Source: Picocystis sp. L7 (taxonomy: Eukaryota > Chlorophyta > Picocystophyceae > Picocystales > Picocystaceae). From it: a stretch of DNA of 64,000 nucleotides. A model generated the notes under the pieces. The model was not told the DNA's origin, did not search any database, and was given only the letters and a program-made list of their open reading frames with translations. Shown one piece after another: positions 51,717 to 62,555 of the stretch (position 1 is the stretch's first letter; each line of letters opens with the position of its first letter). The DNA lies in the NCBI GenBank assembly GCA_020975725.1, contig QXJR01000026.1, forward strand, positions 372,001 to 436,000, given 5' to 3'. A program made the translations under genes and the position numbers.

Positions 51717-53071
51717 TTGTTGCAAAGCTTTGAACTGCTTTAGTTAGAGTTTGTTGCATGTTCAATCTGTGTTTGGAGAATCGTGTTGCATGGTTCTATT
51801 GGCATTGTTTTGATTATGCGTTTGAAGAATACTTTCTTTTTACCTGTCCTTTTACTCAGCCATGCAACTGAGCGTAGCTTGTATTTTCTAATTCAGTGTG
51901 ATCTTCAAGTTGCCTGGGTTCGCTGCCTTGAGGCAAGGGACAAATGTGAAATCAAAATGAAAGGTTTTTGAGAATTTCATTAGCTCCAAATAGTTGTTAC
52001 AATAGGTCGTCTTTCTGATGCTAGCATCATCAGTCCTCCCAGTGAGCATAATTGGTTGCTGCACAAGAAGAACCATGCCACTGGGTGTTAAACTAGATTT
52101 TGAATTGTATCTTGCAGGTGTTGAATCGCAATACTACACAGACGAATGCCCAACATGTTGAAGAGATTTGTTTTCATGCCAGAAACAAAGGTAGCATTGG
52201 GAGATGACCATGTTGCAACCTTACCCCTCATGCATCTGGCAATTCATCATGTCAAATGCAAGCCAGTACATTGGTGTCTCTCACACCAGATGTGCAAATC
52301 CTGTTAGAGAAAAATTATCGCTTGACAACTTTTGACGCACAGTGCAAGGTTTCCAAGCAGGAAATGCGATACGGTCATCTGGCCTTTTAAGAAGGATACT
52401 TTGCAAACATCAGAAACACGTGTATAAAGCAGCCCGTTCGTACTAGCAGATATTTCATGAAATTGACCTGTCATCCTCCTGTTTGTTTTGATAGGATTTT
52501 GTGTGTGTCCAGGCACTTGACATTCGAATGCTTGGAACACTTCGACGGGCGTTCGGCTCAAATCCCCTCCCAGATGGTATGCGTCGCGTCCTTCAGTTCA
52601 TGGATCTGCCGTTCGCTCACTCTAGGCAGGCCATCTCTGCATGTGTCTTCCTGCTCGCCATGGTCATCCTTGTCCGATTCCGTCCTACGATCGACACCGA
52701 CCCTGGTTCGTTCGTCCATCCATTTGGCCGTTGCCCCGACTTCCAGGTGGAATCCAGCCTGGCACTCGCCCCGCTGGATCCGACGTGTGCGTGGTGGAGG
52801 GGAGGAAGAGGATTCGCAATTCGGTAGAATAACGCTCGGATTGGTAAGGGTGATCACCAACCTCGAGATAGAGATAGAGATAAAGGGATGGAGGAGACCC
52901 CACCTGTCACCAGAACCTTGCAGGCGAAGAAGCCACTAGATCCTCCAGCCGCCGCCTTTCGGACAACTCACCACTCTTCCAGTACCAGCGAATTCATCTT
53001 CTTAGGGCACAAGGACGCGCGAAGAGTCCCCAAACAGATCGTACCGTAGAAGAGGTGAGAGATGGACAAGC
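51717..53071. other. Intergenic between the two claudin-like paralogs
   Basis: 51717-52500 is AT-rich with no credible frame. 52560-53050 is GC-rich and should be the promoter side of paralog 2; its open frames (plus 52457-52939, minus 52558-52860) match nothing. Confidence 0.4.
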
Positions 53072-53772
53072 ATGAGTGTCCCTGTTGCGATGGCACAAGA
53101 TCTCGAACGACTTCGATCGAACCAACATTTGAGGTGGAAAAGTACTAATCTGAAGCCTTTTGCTTTCTGTGACAGCAAAATCAGTGTCATCATGGCGTTC
53201 AGTATCCTTGCCATTGTTTGCGCTGGACTCACTGCACTCACCATGGTGCGCACAAATCCTACCGCAAGTGGCAATGTGTGCTGGCAGGCGGCAACACTGC
53301 CACACGCTTTCCTACTCTTTGAAGTATGTGACGAACAAATAGTACTTGTGTTGCAGGTGTTTGCTATCATATCAACTGCCACTACTAGATGGTTCAGCAT
53401 CGATGGCAGTACCACTCCCGACTACTTTGAGTTTTTCAGGGAAATAGAAATCACTGGCCTCTCTGGAGGCCTCTGGAGGGCCTGTGTGCGTGGACAGTTC
53501 GGTAGTGAGGACATTTCAGAATGTGGGCCATATGATAGTGGTTCCAAGCTCGATGCTGTGCGAGTTTTTGCCGTCCTTACAATCATCGCAGAAGCTGTTG
53601 CCACCATGTGTTCTACCGTTGCGTTGTACAACGCATCCAAAGCAACTAAGTTTACTTTGACTATTACAGCAGGCATCACAGCCTTGTTTGCTTTGCTCAG
53701 TATCGCAATTTATCCTTCCACATTGTCACCCTTACCAGATGGTGTATCCAAAACTGATGCGCTGGACTGGTC

Positions 53773-54377
53773 TGTTGTGGTTGGATGGCTTGGGGCAGGT
53801 TGTGAAGCGACAGCAGGTCGTACAACAGCCCAAGTTTCTGGCACTTTGCGTGTGGAGAAGGTTCCACGTTGAGTTGGGAGGTGCGGAGAACCAAAGCGCA
53901 CCTGGAGCTGAGATCAGGAAGGTTCTAATTCAATTACAAGATCCTGTGGGAAGCCCTAGGTGGCTTCTCACAGGGGGGTGGTGTTTCCAGGCCTTATCCA
54001 CCATGAGATCTGCTCCGCAAAGATCTCTTGGTGGGTCTGGTGCCCAACCCAACGGTGAAGATCCGTTCTGTTGGGGAGCAAGGGCTGCTGGAGCCCTTCT
54101 GGCCGTCCGATCCTCCAGGGCAGAGCCTCGGGATTGGGGAACCCTCGATCGAGTACCCTTCTGTGTTGGGGCCTCGAGGTAGGGACCGATCTCTGTATAG
54201 GGACCGGGGGTTCACCCAAAATGACCGGGGGGGACTGTCTGTCTCCAATCAAGCCAGAGGGGACCACCCACGCATAAGCTAGTATAACCGAATCCTGGGG
54301 CCCTTGGTTGGGTGACCCAGGATGGAGGGGAGACCGAGGCTCCTCGTAGGGGGGCCTGGGACCCAGAGTCCCTTTCA
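53773..54377 (-). repeat. LTR of the gypsy element (3' LTR in element direction)
   Basis: 605 bp, starting TGTTGTGG and ending CTTTCA (TG...CA). Matches 60538-61142 at a constant offset of 6765 bp. Confidence 0.92.
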
Positions 54378-54409
54378 GTCTCCCGGTTCCCTGCGCAGCA
54401 GAAAAAAGT

Positions 54410-57400
54410 TCAACTGTAAACTACTGCTACAGGGTTGTACAAAAGAGCCTGGAGCTCTGATGTCCTGTGTTTTGTCTTGAACCCATCAGTCCATACCACC
54501 GTGCGTCCATCGGTCTGTACGAGACCCTGATAGAACTGCACGCCCTGGTCAATCTCAAAGGCCTCCATCACTACTTGTCCAGCCAGCCTAGAAGGAGGCT
54601 TCCACTGTTGCCGCTGTCGAGTGCTGTACGGCAGAGATGACCAGGTCCATGTATTCTGCAGAATAGGATTGGGGGTCTGCATGTAGATGTCTTCTTTGTG
54701 TTGCCGGACGGCGTCCAGGTTGCGCTTGCCGATGCCGCGCTCGGGCAGGCATCCATTTGTTTCCTCCAGGTCCAATATTTCATCCAGATTCTGTGCGCTT
54801 TCGCTGACCCAGGAAGTCTGGCCATCGTGCGAGCGAGCCCAGTACTGTACTGCACCTGCTGGAAAATTCACAAAGTCGCGCACCAGATATTGCGCAATCT
54901 GTAATTGCGTCCCGCCGAGTTCCTGCACTGAGGTGGGAAGCTGGTCCAATGGCTGCGCAGCGCGATCCATTGGGAACAGTGTCAGATCTGATTCAATCCA
55001 CGGTCTGAGACGATCCACGTGGAATCGATTCTGGAAGCGAGTACCGGGGGGCAGCTTCAGGCTATAGGCATCCTGACCCAATGCTCTGTCAATGCAGTAG
55101 GGCCCTTCCCAGTATGGATCGAGTTTGGGGCGATCCCGTGTGCTTTTTAGTCCATACTGGAGCTTGACCATATCCCCTGACTTGAATGTCCTGTTGGGGA
55201 GGTCCTGTGTCATGGTTGCCTGTTCGCGTGCGCGTTTCACCAGCAGGTCCCGTACATCATTGTACACTCTGCGCTGCTCGTCTAGCAAACCAGTGACCAT
55301 CTTGTTGGGTGTAGTCAGCAGTTGCCTTGTTGGCAGGTCTGCTGTTGTGATCTGCAGATGCCACGGCAAGCGAGATGCACAGCCATATAACATCTCAAAG
55401 GGACTGCGTTGCAGGAACGGGTGCACGCTATCGTTGTATGCGTGCGCTGCAGCTTGAAGGTACTGATCCCAATTGTCGGGACGTTCGGACGATGTGCGCA
55501 GCGTCTGCAGAAGCGTGCGATGCTGGCGTTCCACTGGTCCCTGCGACTGCGAATGGTACGGGGTACCAGTCTTGTGGCTGGCACCCAAGGCTGTACAGTA
55601 CGCGCCGAACAGTTTGCGATACGCAGGCCCATTATCTGTATGAATGATGGATGGGGTATGATACCTGTACACCACACAATCCAGCAGCGCACGGGCTTGT
55701 TTCGTTGCGGACCAGGTTGTGTGCATGGGAATGTACACAGCAAACTTCGTAAGGCGGTCGACTACGGTGATCACTGCATTGTGGTGATCAGGAGTGACTG
55801 GCAAGCCTTCAACCACATCCACCACTACAGTATGAAATGGATGAGGGTAGAACCTCATCTCTGGAAGATGAGGCCGAGCGGCGCTCTTGTTTGCTGGCTT
55901 CATTCTCTGGCAGGTAGGGCACCGTGCCACAAATTGCTTGATGTGTGTCTTCATGCCAGGCCAGATAAAGTGTCGACGAGCTGACTCGAACGTACGATAG
56001 GCTCCAAAGTGGATGCGATCGTGCACCAGGTGAAGCAGATCCTGGCGTAGCGCATTGTCTTGAGGGACGCGCAGAACCGCTGGACCTGCGTAGCGTCCAA
56101 ATTCTGCAGATGCATTGTCTTGAAACAGCAGGCCATTCCTGCATGTATATCCACCAGGTGGGTGGTCCAGGTAGGTCAAGTATTGCTGGTCATTCTGAAT
56201 CGCTGTACGAATGCGTGACAGTAAAGGTACACCTGATAGGTGTACTGCCGATCCATTGTCGCTAGGAGGGGAGTGTCGTGGAGCAGCCGTTACCAAACCA
56301 CTCATAGTGATGTCACTACGGGTACCAAGCAGTTTACGAATCCACGAGTGGTACCAATCTGCTACTAACACGGACAGCCAACCTACGGGAAAGGCGTTTC
56401 CACACATTCTTCTGCGAGCAGCAGGGGTAATCTTGTACCCTGCTGTGTCATTGGGCTGCATGCCCACCAAGCGTTCGCGTTCCTGTATCGTCAATTCGTG
56501 CAGGGTCTGGTTTTGTCCCATGACCCAGGTGGAACGCGAGCGGTCACTGTGACTGCCTGGCGATGCCATCAGAGTGGGGCATTTCAGGCGGGGCAGGCCC
56601 TGGTTATCCAACGGGGGAGTCGCCCCAGGTTCCAAGCAGTCTTGCCAGGTCAGGGGCAACCCTGACGATAGATGTTCCTGTGGTTTGGGTGGAGGCAGAT
56701 CTGTCCAGCATAAGCGAGTGCGCTGCTGGGCAGAAAAGTGAGCCATGTTGTGTTCTTGTGGCTCTCCAAACCATTCATTGATGAGCTCCAGGTCATCCTG
56801 CAGATGTGGAGCGAACGGGGTACACTCTATGATGTAGGAGTGTCCCCCTACCAGGCGGTTGCGAATGTCTCGCACTGCTGTGAACAGTTCACGCACATCG
56901 CGCAGCCCCAGAGGGGGGTCTCTGTCTGATGTGTTGGCGCGCGAAAAGGGCTGGCACGGCACGCCAGCGATCAATAGGTCCACCGGTGGCAGCAAGCGGC
57001 GATGCGCTAGGGTGCGCACATCGCTGCCATAGCGAAAGATGTCTTCGCGTATGAACAGGCCAGGTCTTGAGAGGTGAACAGAATTGAACACTCGCTGTAC
57101 GATTGCTGCGCAATCGGGGTCCTGCTCCACTGCAATGTAGTTGATGGACAACTCTGCAGTTTCTGGGATGGCTTGTTCGAGGGCACGAAGGGTCGTACCC
57201 ATTCCTGCACAGAGGTCCAGGACAGTAATCGTCTTGAGCGGTTTGGCTGAATCATCCACCGGGTGGCGTGAGAAGTAATCTGCGGCCACATTCTGAATTC
57301 CAGGGCGGAATTCCACGTTGAATGGGGCATAGTATGCCAGTTTTTCGATCCAGCGAGAGTCGCGGGGCGACAACTGCTGTACGCTCTTTGTCGTAAGGTA

Positions 57401-59431
57401 CTTGGATGCTGTGTTATCGGTGATGACCGTAAACGGTCGGCCGAACACCAAGTGCTTCCAGTGAGCCAATGCGTAAACAATGGCGCACGTTTCGCGTTCA
57501 GCAGCGTGGTAGTTTCGCTGAGCTGAATTGAACTTGCGGCTCCAGTACTCGACCGGACGCCATTCGCCCGGGGAGATTTCCTGGTGCAGTACTGCCCCCA
57601 TGCCAATATTTGACGCGTCTGTCTCGATGCGGATCGCGTGGTCCTCATTGTACAGCGCCAGCGCAGGGGCAGTGGTGAGCTGGGTCACCAGCAGATCAAA
57701 AGCATGGTCATGTCGATCCAACCAGTAGCGCTGAAAGTCGTGGGCGTACTTTTTCTTGTTGAGCTCAGTGAGTGGAGCTGCAGCATCTGAGTAGTGAGGT
57801 ACAAACCTCAAGTAGAATTGGCATAGGCCCAGGAAGGCCATGTTTTCTTTCTGCGATCTGGGTTTGGGGAAGTGCTGGATCTTGCTGAGCTTTTGCGGTG
57901 CGCACCGCAGCTCCTGGTTCTCGATCCTGAACCCAACCCAGTCCAATTTGGTGCAGAAGAAATGGCACTTTGTACGTTTCAAACGTACATCTGCAGCCTT
58001 GCACACTTGGAAAAGGTCTTCAAGGTGCTGGAAGTGAGCTTCCTTGCTGGTTGAGTGAACCAGGATGTCATCCACATAGACCTTAGAAAAGGTCAAGTGT
58101 CCGAAAATCCTGTTCATCATTCTCTGGAAGGCTGCTGGGGCATTTGCTATGCCCATGGGCATTACCCTCCAGGTGTAACTCCCAAAGGGAGTCTGAACTG
58201 CTGTTTTTTGGATGTCTTCTGGGTTCATTGGCAACTGATGGAACCCGTCCAATGCGTCCAGCGCAGAAAAGTAACGGGCACCGCCCAGCCCCTGCAGAAA
58301 GTCATCGATGCGTGGCAGAGGGTATCGATCTTTCATCGCAACATTGTTCAGCTTGCGATAATCGAACACCACTCTCCAGCCTCCATCCTTCTTGGGGACC
58401 AGGATCACTGGTGCACCCCAGGCTGAGCCTGCACAAACATCCATTTTCCCTGCATCCACATATTCACTCAGCAGCTTTCGCAACTCTTCGCGTTCTGTTG
58501 GCGACAAGCGATAGTACTGCGTGAACTGTGGCTTTGCTTCAGATTCCAGGGGGATACTGAAGTTTTCGCCGGGGACCCGTTCCGCGGGTGGACCCTTCCT
58601 TGCTTTAAAGCAGTCTGAATATTGGTCCAGGAGGTTGTCCAACCTCTGCTGTTCCGCTTCTGAGAGCGCGGCCTGCGCACTCAACTGGCTTCTGTCCTGC
58701 TGGAGCTCCTGCTCCTCTGTTTCCAATTCCCATCGCGTGTCCTGCGGTTGTACGATGAGATACAGGCAACCCGGTGTGCGCACCGCTTGCCTAACTTCAG
58801 CGGCAGGGACGATCAAGTCGAGTCGTCGTGCCTGGATGAAGTCCCCATCGCCATGTACTGTATGGCGACGTCCGGTTGCGTCTTGGAGGATCATGGTCCT
58901 TTGCTGCCAATTCAGCACCTGCAGGTAAGAGTTTGAAAAGTCACTGCCCAGGATACACTGAAAATCCTGGACAGGAGCAATACCAAAGTCATGCCAAACT
59001 CTGAAGCTGTCCATACTAAGTTCCAGGCGCACAATGGGGGCCTTGTGGGTTTCCTTCCCCACAGCCACACCAAATTCCACATACTCATCTGTGGTTTTCC
59101 AGGTGATGCCTTGTGCATCAGCCCGTTGTATCCTTTGTAACAACTGAGGTGTTACAAAGGAGAAGCTGGACAGTGTGTCCAGGTATGCTTGACTGCTCAC
59201 CTTCGCTGGTCTGCGACCGAACGAGCATTGAGAGGTGAGAAACTCCTTCCTTGGAGCTAAATTATCTATTGCATGCAATGGCAGCACCTGTCCAGGTCTG
59301 CGATTCTGGACGGCCTGCAGCTGCAACTTCTGCAAATCATTCTGCTTGAGTCCTGGTTCCTTCAAGGGGGGCAGGTCCAGGTTAGGGGGAGCGTTCGCTG
59401 ACGCTCCCGGCTCCATGCGGTCAACCCCCAT
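54410..59431 (-). CDS. Gypsy pol polyprotein with embedded C5 DNA methyltransferase
   Basis: 1673 residues. Protease-like region about 80-200 (LDTLSS); reverse transcriptase about 290-510 with VYVDDILVHS (452-455); RNase H about 590-725. Then, about 734-1030, a cytosine-5 DNA methyltransferase with motif I DLCAGMGTTL, motif IV GVPCQPFS (catalytic Cys826), motif VI IIECTPF, motif VIII QQRTRLCW and the late motif CGNAFPVG. Integrase follows with an HHCC zinc finger (about 1137-1174) and the catalytic core (IHTDNGPAY, QGPVERQHR). Near 1545-1590, QYLVRDFVNFPAGAVQYWAR resembles a chromodomain. All methyltransferase motifs needed for catalysis are present. Such an enzyme could methylate the element or its DNA intermediate; that is inference. 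Retrotransposon-borne cytosine methyltransferases have been reported in a charophyte and in dinoflagellates, as I recall. Confidence 0.92.
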   Translation of the reverse strand: MGVDRMEPGASANAPPNLDLPPLKEPGLKQNDLQKLQLQAVQNRRPGQVLPLHAIDNLAPRKEFLTSQCSFGRRPAKVSSQAYLDTLSSFSFVTPQLLQRIQRADAQGITWKTTDEYVEFGVAVGKETHKAPIVRLELSMDSFRVWHDFGIAPVQDFQCILGSDFSNSYLQVLNWQQRTMILQDATGRRHTVHGDGDFIQARRLDLIVPAAEVRQAVRTPGCLYLIVQPQDTRWELETEEQELQQDRSQLSAQAALSEAEQQRLDNLLDQYSDCFKARKGPPAERVPGENFSIPLESEAKPQFTQYYRLSPTEREELRKLLSEYVDAGKMDVCAGSAWGAPVILVPKKDGGWRVVFDYRKLNNVAMKDRYPLPRIDDFLQGLGGARYFSALDALDGFHQLPMNPEDIQKTAVQTPFGSYTWRVMPMGIANAPAAFQRMMNRIFGHLTFSKVYVDDILVHSTSKEAHFQHLEDLFQVCKAADVRLKRTKCHFFCTKLDWVGFRIENQELRCAPQKLSKIQHFPKPRSQKENMAFLGLCQFYLRFVPHYSDAAAPLTELNKKKYAHDFQRYWLDRHDHAFDLLVTQLTTAPALALYNEDHAIRIETDASNIGMGAVLHQEISPGEWRPVEYWSRKFNSAQRNYHAAERETCAIVYALAHWKHLVFGRPFTVITDNTASKYLTTKSVQQLSPRDSRWIEKLAYYAPFNVEFRPGIQNVAADYFSRHPVDDSAKPLKTITVLDLCAGMGTTLRALEQAIPETAELSINYIAVEQDPDCAAIVQRVFNSVHLSRPGLFIREDIFRYGSDVRTLAHRRLLPPVDLLIAGVPCQPFSRANTSDRDPPLGLRDVRELFTAVRDIRNRLVGGHSYIIECTPFAPHLQDDLELINEWFGEPQEHNMAHFSAQQRTRLCWTDLPPPKPQEHLSSGLPLTWQDCLEPGATPPLDNQGLPRLKCPTLMASPGSHSDRSRSTWVMGQNQTLHELTIQERERLVGMQPNDTAGYKITPAARRRMCGNAFPVGWLSVLVADWYHSWIRKLLGTRSDITMSGLVTAAPRHSPPSDNGSAVHLSGVPLLSRIRTAIQNDQQYLTYLDHPPGGYTCRNGLLFQDNASAEFGRYAGPAVLRVPQDNALRQDLLHLVHDRIHFGAYRTFESARRHFIWPGMKTHIKQFVARCPTCQRMKPANKSAARPHLPEMRFYPHPFHTVVVDVVEGLPVTPDHHNAVITVVDRLTKFAVYIPMHTTWSATKQARALLDCVVYRYHTPSIIHTDNGPAYRKLFGAYCTALGASHKTGTPYHSQSQGPVERQHRTLLQTLRTSSERPDNWDQYLQAAAHAYNDSVHPFLQRSPFEMLYGCASRLPWHLQITTADLPTRQLLTTPNKMVTGLLDEQRRVYNDVRDLLVKRAREQATMTQDLPNRTFKSGDMVKLQYGLKSTRDRPKLDPYWEGPYCIDRALGQDAYSLKLPPGTRFQNRFHVDRLRPWIESDLTLFPMDRAAQPLDQLPTSVQELGGTQLQIAQYLVRDFVNFPAGAVQYWARSHDGQTSWVSESAQNLDEILDLEETNGCLPERGIGKRNLDAVRQHKEDIYMQTPNPILQNTWTWSSLPYSTRQRQQWKPPSRLAGQVVMEAFEIDQGVQFYQGLVQTDGRTVVWTDGFKTKHRTSELQALLYNPVAVVYS

Positions 59432-59448
59432 CGACCGCTGGAGCGCGT

Positions 59449-60513
59449 TCAGTTTTTTGAACTGAACACGGCACGGGCTTTACAGCCGCTGCCGCTGTGG
59501 CCATAGCGATGGCAGATATCGCACACCGAGAGTTGGCGGCATCGCTGAAGCAGGTCACCAGGGAGCTTTGCCTTCAGCTCATAGCCCTTGAGGTCCCCCT
59601 GGAGGGCCATGACCAATTCTTGGTCCCTCTCTTCCAGGTCCTTGAAGCGCTTGGACGCGCGCTGGGTCTTCACTGCCTCCTCCTTGGAGGACTTGCTGTC
59701 CTTCACAGCGCTGACGCGTCCTGCACGCTGTGGGCGTTTGGCAGCCTGTCCAGTCTGTTCACTGGAGCAGTTCTGCTCAATGTCCATGGCAGTTCCTGCT
59801 AATCCCCAGGGGCTGATGTCCGGGGTCTGGTGAAGTGTCACCAGCAGCTGATGCTTTTCGCGCATCCGCTGAATCATCCATATCGGGAGCCCTGCGCGGA
59901 AGCGTGCGGCCAGTTCCGCATCGGAAATGCGGGAGACTGTGGGATCCTTGCTGCTGCCTATCACTACTGACAGTGACAGCAACCTGTTCAGAAAATCCAC
60001 CGCTGTTTCGTCCGTTCGCATACGAGTTCTGAGGAACTCATCGTATGCTTTTGGACCTGGGTCACATCTTTGGAAGATATTCAGCAGTGCGCTGAATATC
60101 GCATCCAAAGACTGTAGCTTTCCAGGGGCTGCTGTCTCCATGTTTTCCATTGCAAGGCGGGCTGTGCCTCCAAGTGTTTGGAGGGCCATAGCGGCCTGCG
60201 GAACGTCCTTCGCCACTCTTGCTTTGACCCAGCAAGAGGTCTCCTTATACCACCTGTGAAGGGCATAAGGATCCTTATTCAGCTCCTCCCCAGTGAAGAC
60301 TGTGGGAGACGGCATTACAATGCCTTTGACTGCTCCGGACTTTCGGAGGGCTTCAAACATGTCGCTGAATTCAGCAGGTTCATGTTTGAAGTCCTCCTCT
60401 TCCTCGATGTCTTCGGGAGTGGCCAGCGACCTGGCCAAGTCCCTTTCCAGCTCCATTATCCTTTCTTCAAGGCGTGCTACTGTGGTAGCAGCCAGAACCG
60501 AATCTTCTTCCAT
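59449..60513 (-). CDS. Gypsy gag protein
   Basis: About 354 residues from MEEDSVLAAT. An N-terminal coiled-coil part (ARLEERIMELERDLARSL) is followed by the Ty3/gypsy capsid region (about 90-240, with HRWYKETSCWVKARV and DFLNRLLSLSV) and a CCHC zinc knuckle CDICHRYGHSGSGC near the end. It forms the particle and binds RNA. It precedes pol in a separate reading frame, as is common in this family. Confidence 0.88.
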   Translation of the reverse strand: MEEDSVLAATTVARLEERIMELERDLARSLATPEDIEEEEDFKHEPAEFSDMFEALRKSGAVKGIVMPSPTVFTGEELNKDPYALHRWYKETSCWVKARVAKDVPQAAMALQTLGGTARLAMENMETAAPGKLQSLDAIFSALLNIFQRCDPGPKAYDEFLRTRMRTDETAVDFLNRLLSLSVVIGSSKDPTVSRISDAELAARFRAGLPIWMIQRMREKHQLLVTLHQTPDISPWGLAGTAMDIEQNCSSEQTGQAAKRPQRAGRVSAVKDSKSSKEEAVKTQRASKRFKDLEERDQELVMALQGDLKGYELKAKLPGDLLQRCRQLSVCDICHRYGHSGSGCKARAVFSSKN

Positions 60514-60537
60514 CACGCCTGATGGACTCGTAAACTC

Positions 60538-61142
60538 TGTTGTGGTTGGATGGCTTGGGGCAGGTTGTGAAGCGACAGCAGGTCGTACAACAGCCCAAGT
60601 TTCTGGCACTTTGCGTGTGGAGAAGGTTCCACGTTGAGTTGGGAGGTGCGGAGAACCAAAGCGCACCTGGAGCTGAGATCAGGAAGGTTCTAATTCAATT
60701 ACAAGATCCTGTGGGAAGCCCTAGGTGGCTTCTCACAGGGGGGTGGTGTTTCCAGGCCTTATCCACCATGAGATCTGCTCCGCAAAGATCTCTTGGTGGG
60801 TCTGGTGCCCAACCCAACGGTGAAGATCCGTTCTGTTGGGGAGCAAGGGCTGCTGGAGCCCTTCTGGCCGTCCGATCCTCCAGGGCAGAGCCTCGGGATT
60901 GGGGAACCCTCGATCGAGTACCCTTCTGTGTTGGGGCCTCGAGGTAGGGACCGATCTCTGTATAGGGACCGGGGGTTCACCCAAAATGACCGGGGGGGAC
61001 TGTCTGTCTCCAATCAAGCCAGAGGGGACCACCCACGCATAAGCTAGTATAACCGAATCCTGGGGCCCTTGGTTGGGTGACCCAGGATGGAGGGGAGACC
61101 GAGGCTCCTCGTAGGGGGGCCTGGGACCCAGAGTCCCTTTCA
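60538..61142 (-). repeat. LTR of the gypsy element (5' LTR in element direction)
   Basis: 605 bp, same sequence frames as 53773-54377; should carry the element promoter, read on the minus strand toward gag. The right-hand GGTC target duplication is at 61143-61146. Confidence 0.92.
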
Positions 61143-61276
61143 GGTCCTATTGGCTCATGATTGTGGCATTCATTCTTTCGATTGGTGGTCTAATTGTAGC
61201 GGTTCTTTACCAGCTCATTGGAAAGACAGCAGAGAGCAAACCTCCCACTGCTCAAAAGGAAGAAGAGTCGGTTTGA

Positions 61277-62555
61277 AGATTGTTTCTTTAAGTAGCAGAA
61301 ACTCATGTGACGAGTGGAAATCACGTGCTCGTTCACCCTTGTAATCTAGGGCTGTTGAAATTCTAAATCTTTATTTCGAAATATATCTGCCATGAAAATT
61401 GAGCCGACACGAAACCTTAGTAACTTGTTTAGAACTGATGAAAGGAGTGTTGCAACGGAGTGCATGCGTTTTGTCCTCGACCTAAGCTGTGTATGTAAGG
61501 TTGTGGGAAGGGTAAACCTAAACAACTGATTGCTATAAGGTTAATCCCATCAAGTGATGTAAGGAAATGGACCACGAGTTTGCCTATACTTCTTTTATTG
61601 TCAAAACATGTTTGCCCTCGTAGAGTTTTTAGACTGAGTATCATGGGCATTTTCTTACAAGTATTGTATCGAAGTGACCAAAGACTCCCTTTTTCATCTA
61701 CCGAGCTACTTGCCAACATCACACACATTGTCCCTAACACGTGTAGGAAATGAAATCCGTCTGAAAATGTAACAAAGGTTTTTGATATTGGTGAATCATC
61801 CTATTGAAGAGCTTCTTAACTCTTTGATACAAGAGCATCATTTCTAAGGAACAAGGCATTCCCCGCGCTCTCAAACATAGAGCAAAGAAATGTGCTGATT
61901 TGGTGAGGAGGATACACGCTATCTTTTGCTCTTCAAAGGTTTGATTCAAGCATCTCATAATTACACCAACTTCCACGATTCATCAAAAGTTCAATTTTCT
62001 ATGGTATCGCATGTCTGTTGCGTCCTCTCAAACCTGTTTCAAACACGTATCCGTCTTGTACAAATAGTAAGCATTTCAACTATCGCATTTTTAGCTGTTT
62101 CCAGTCGTTATGTTGGAAAAATGGAATGGGCTTGAATTGCAAGGACCAACGCATTTTTTCATATTTAAAAGTGTCCATTAAAATACCCACTTATGCATGC
62201 TGAGAGACATTCTACAATCCGTTAATGTGTAAATCCCTAGCTCATTATCCTATCTCTAGGACAATCGGGGACAATGACGTTTGTCGCACATTTGCCACCA
62301 TAACCATACATGATTCTTTCAGGCCTTCAATGACGTGTTGTAAACCCCTTGAAGGACCTAGGTTCAAGCGCATGTGCAGAGAGACGCCCCGTGTCGTCAT
62401 CCAACGCCCCGTACTTTCGGACTTTTTTCGACCCATAGGACAATAGCGACCAACTTCACGCGTGCCGTGTACACGCATCGCGCAATCGCACGCCGCGCCA
62501 CACGGCTCATTCGAAAGCTGAAGAGGTGAATGTTTGAATCTATTACTTTGTGAAG
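61277..62555. other. AT-rich intergenic stretch
   Basis: 3' flank of the claudin-like paralog 2 and left flank of the piggyBac remnant. Short frames only, no family recognised; no clear inverted-repeat end of the piggyBac element found by eye. Confidence 0.4.

Larger units (their letters stand above)
53773..61142 (-). mobile_element. Ty3/gypsy LTR retrotransposon (chromovirus-like) with a DNA methyltransferase domain
   Basis: 7.4-kb element between two 605-bp LTRs, with a 4-bp target duplication GGTC. Internal order on the minus strand: gag, then pol with protease, reverse transcriptase, RNase H, cytosine-5 DNA methyltransferase, integrase and a chromodomain-like end. It looks whole. The two LTRs translate identically in every frame, which points to a very recent insertion. 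It sits inside the host claudin-like paralog 2. Confidence 0.92.
53072..61276 (+). pseudogene. Claudin/PMP22-like membrane protein, paralog 2, split by a gypsy element
   Basis: Exon 1 53072-53245, 111-bp intron, exon 2 from 53357 to 53772, where the LTR element begins; the rest of exon 2 resumes at 61147 and stops at 61276. The target duplication GGTC (53769-53772 and 61143-61146) marks the insertion, and the frame on both sides is intact: SKTDALDW before, then YWLMIVAFILSIGGLIVAVL after, matching WSYWLM in paralog 1. The claudin pattern is present (TTRWF, LSGGLWRACV, SECGPY). Paralog 1 and this gene arose by tandem duplication. The gene is interrupted in its fourth membrane span, so it should not make the normal protein unless the other haplotype lacks the insertion. 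The coding parts show no other decay, so the insertion is young. Confidence 0.8.

Noticed and set aside
53324-53356. 33-bp intron in claudin-like paralog 2 (GTATGT...TTGCAG)
   Set aside because: A 111-bp intron ending at the same acceptor puts the junction exactly where paralog 1 has its 101-bp intron and gives a normal first membrane span.
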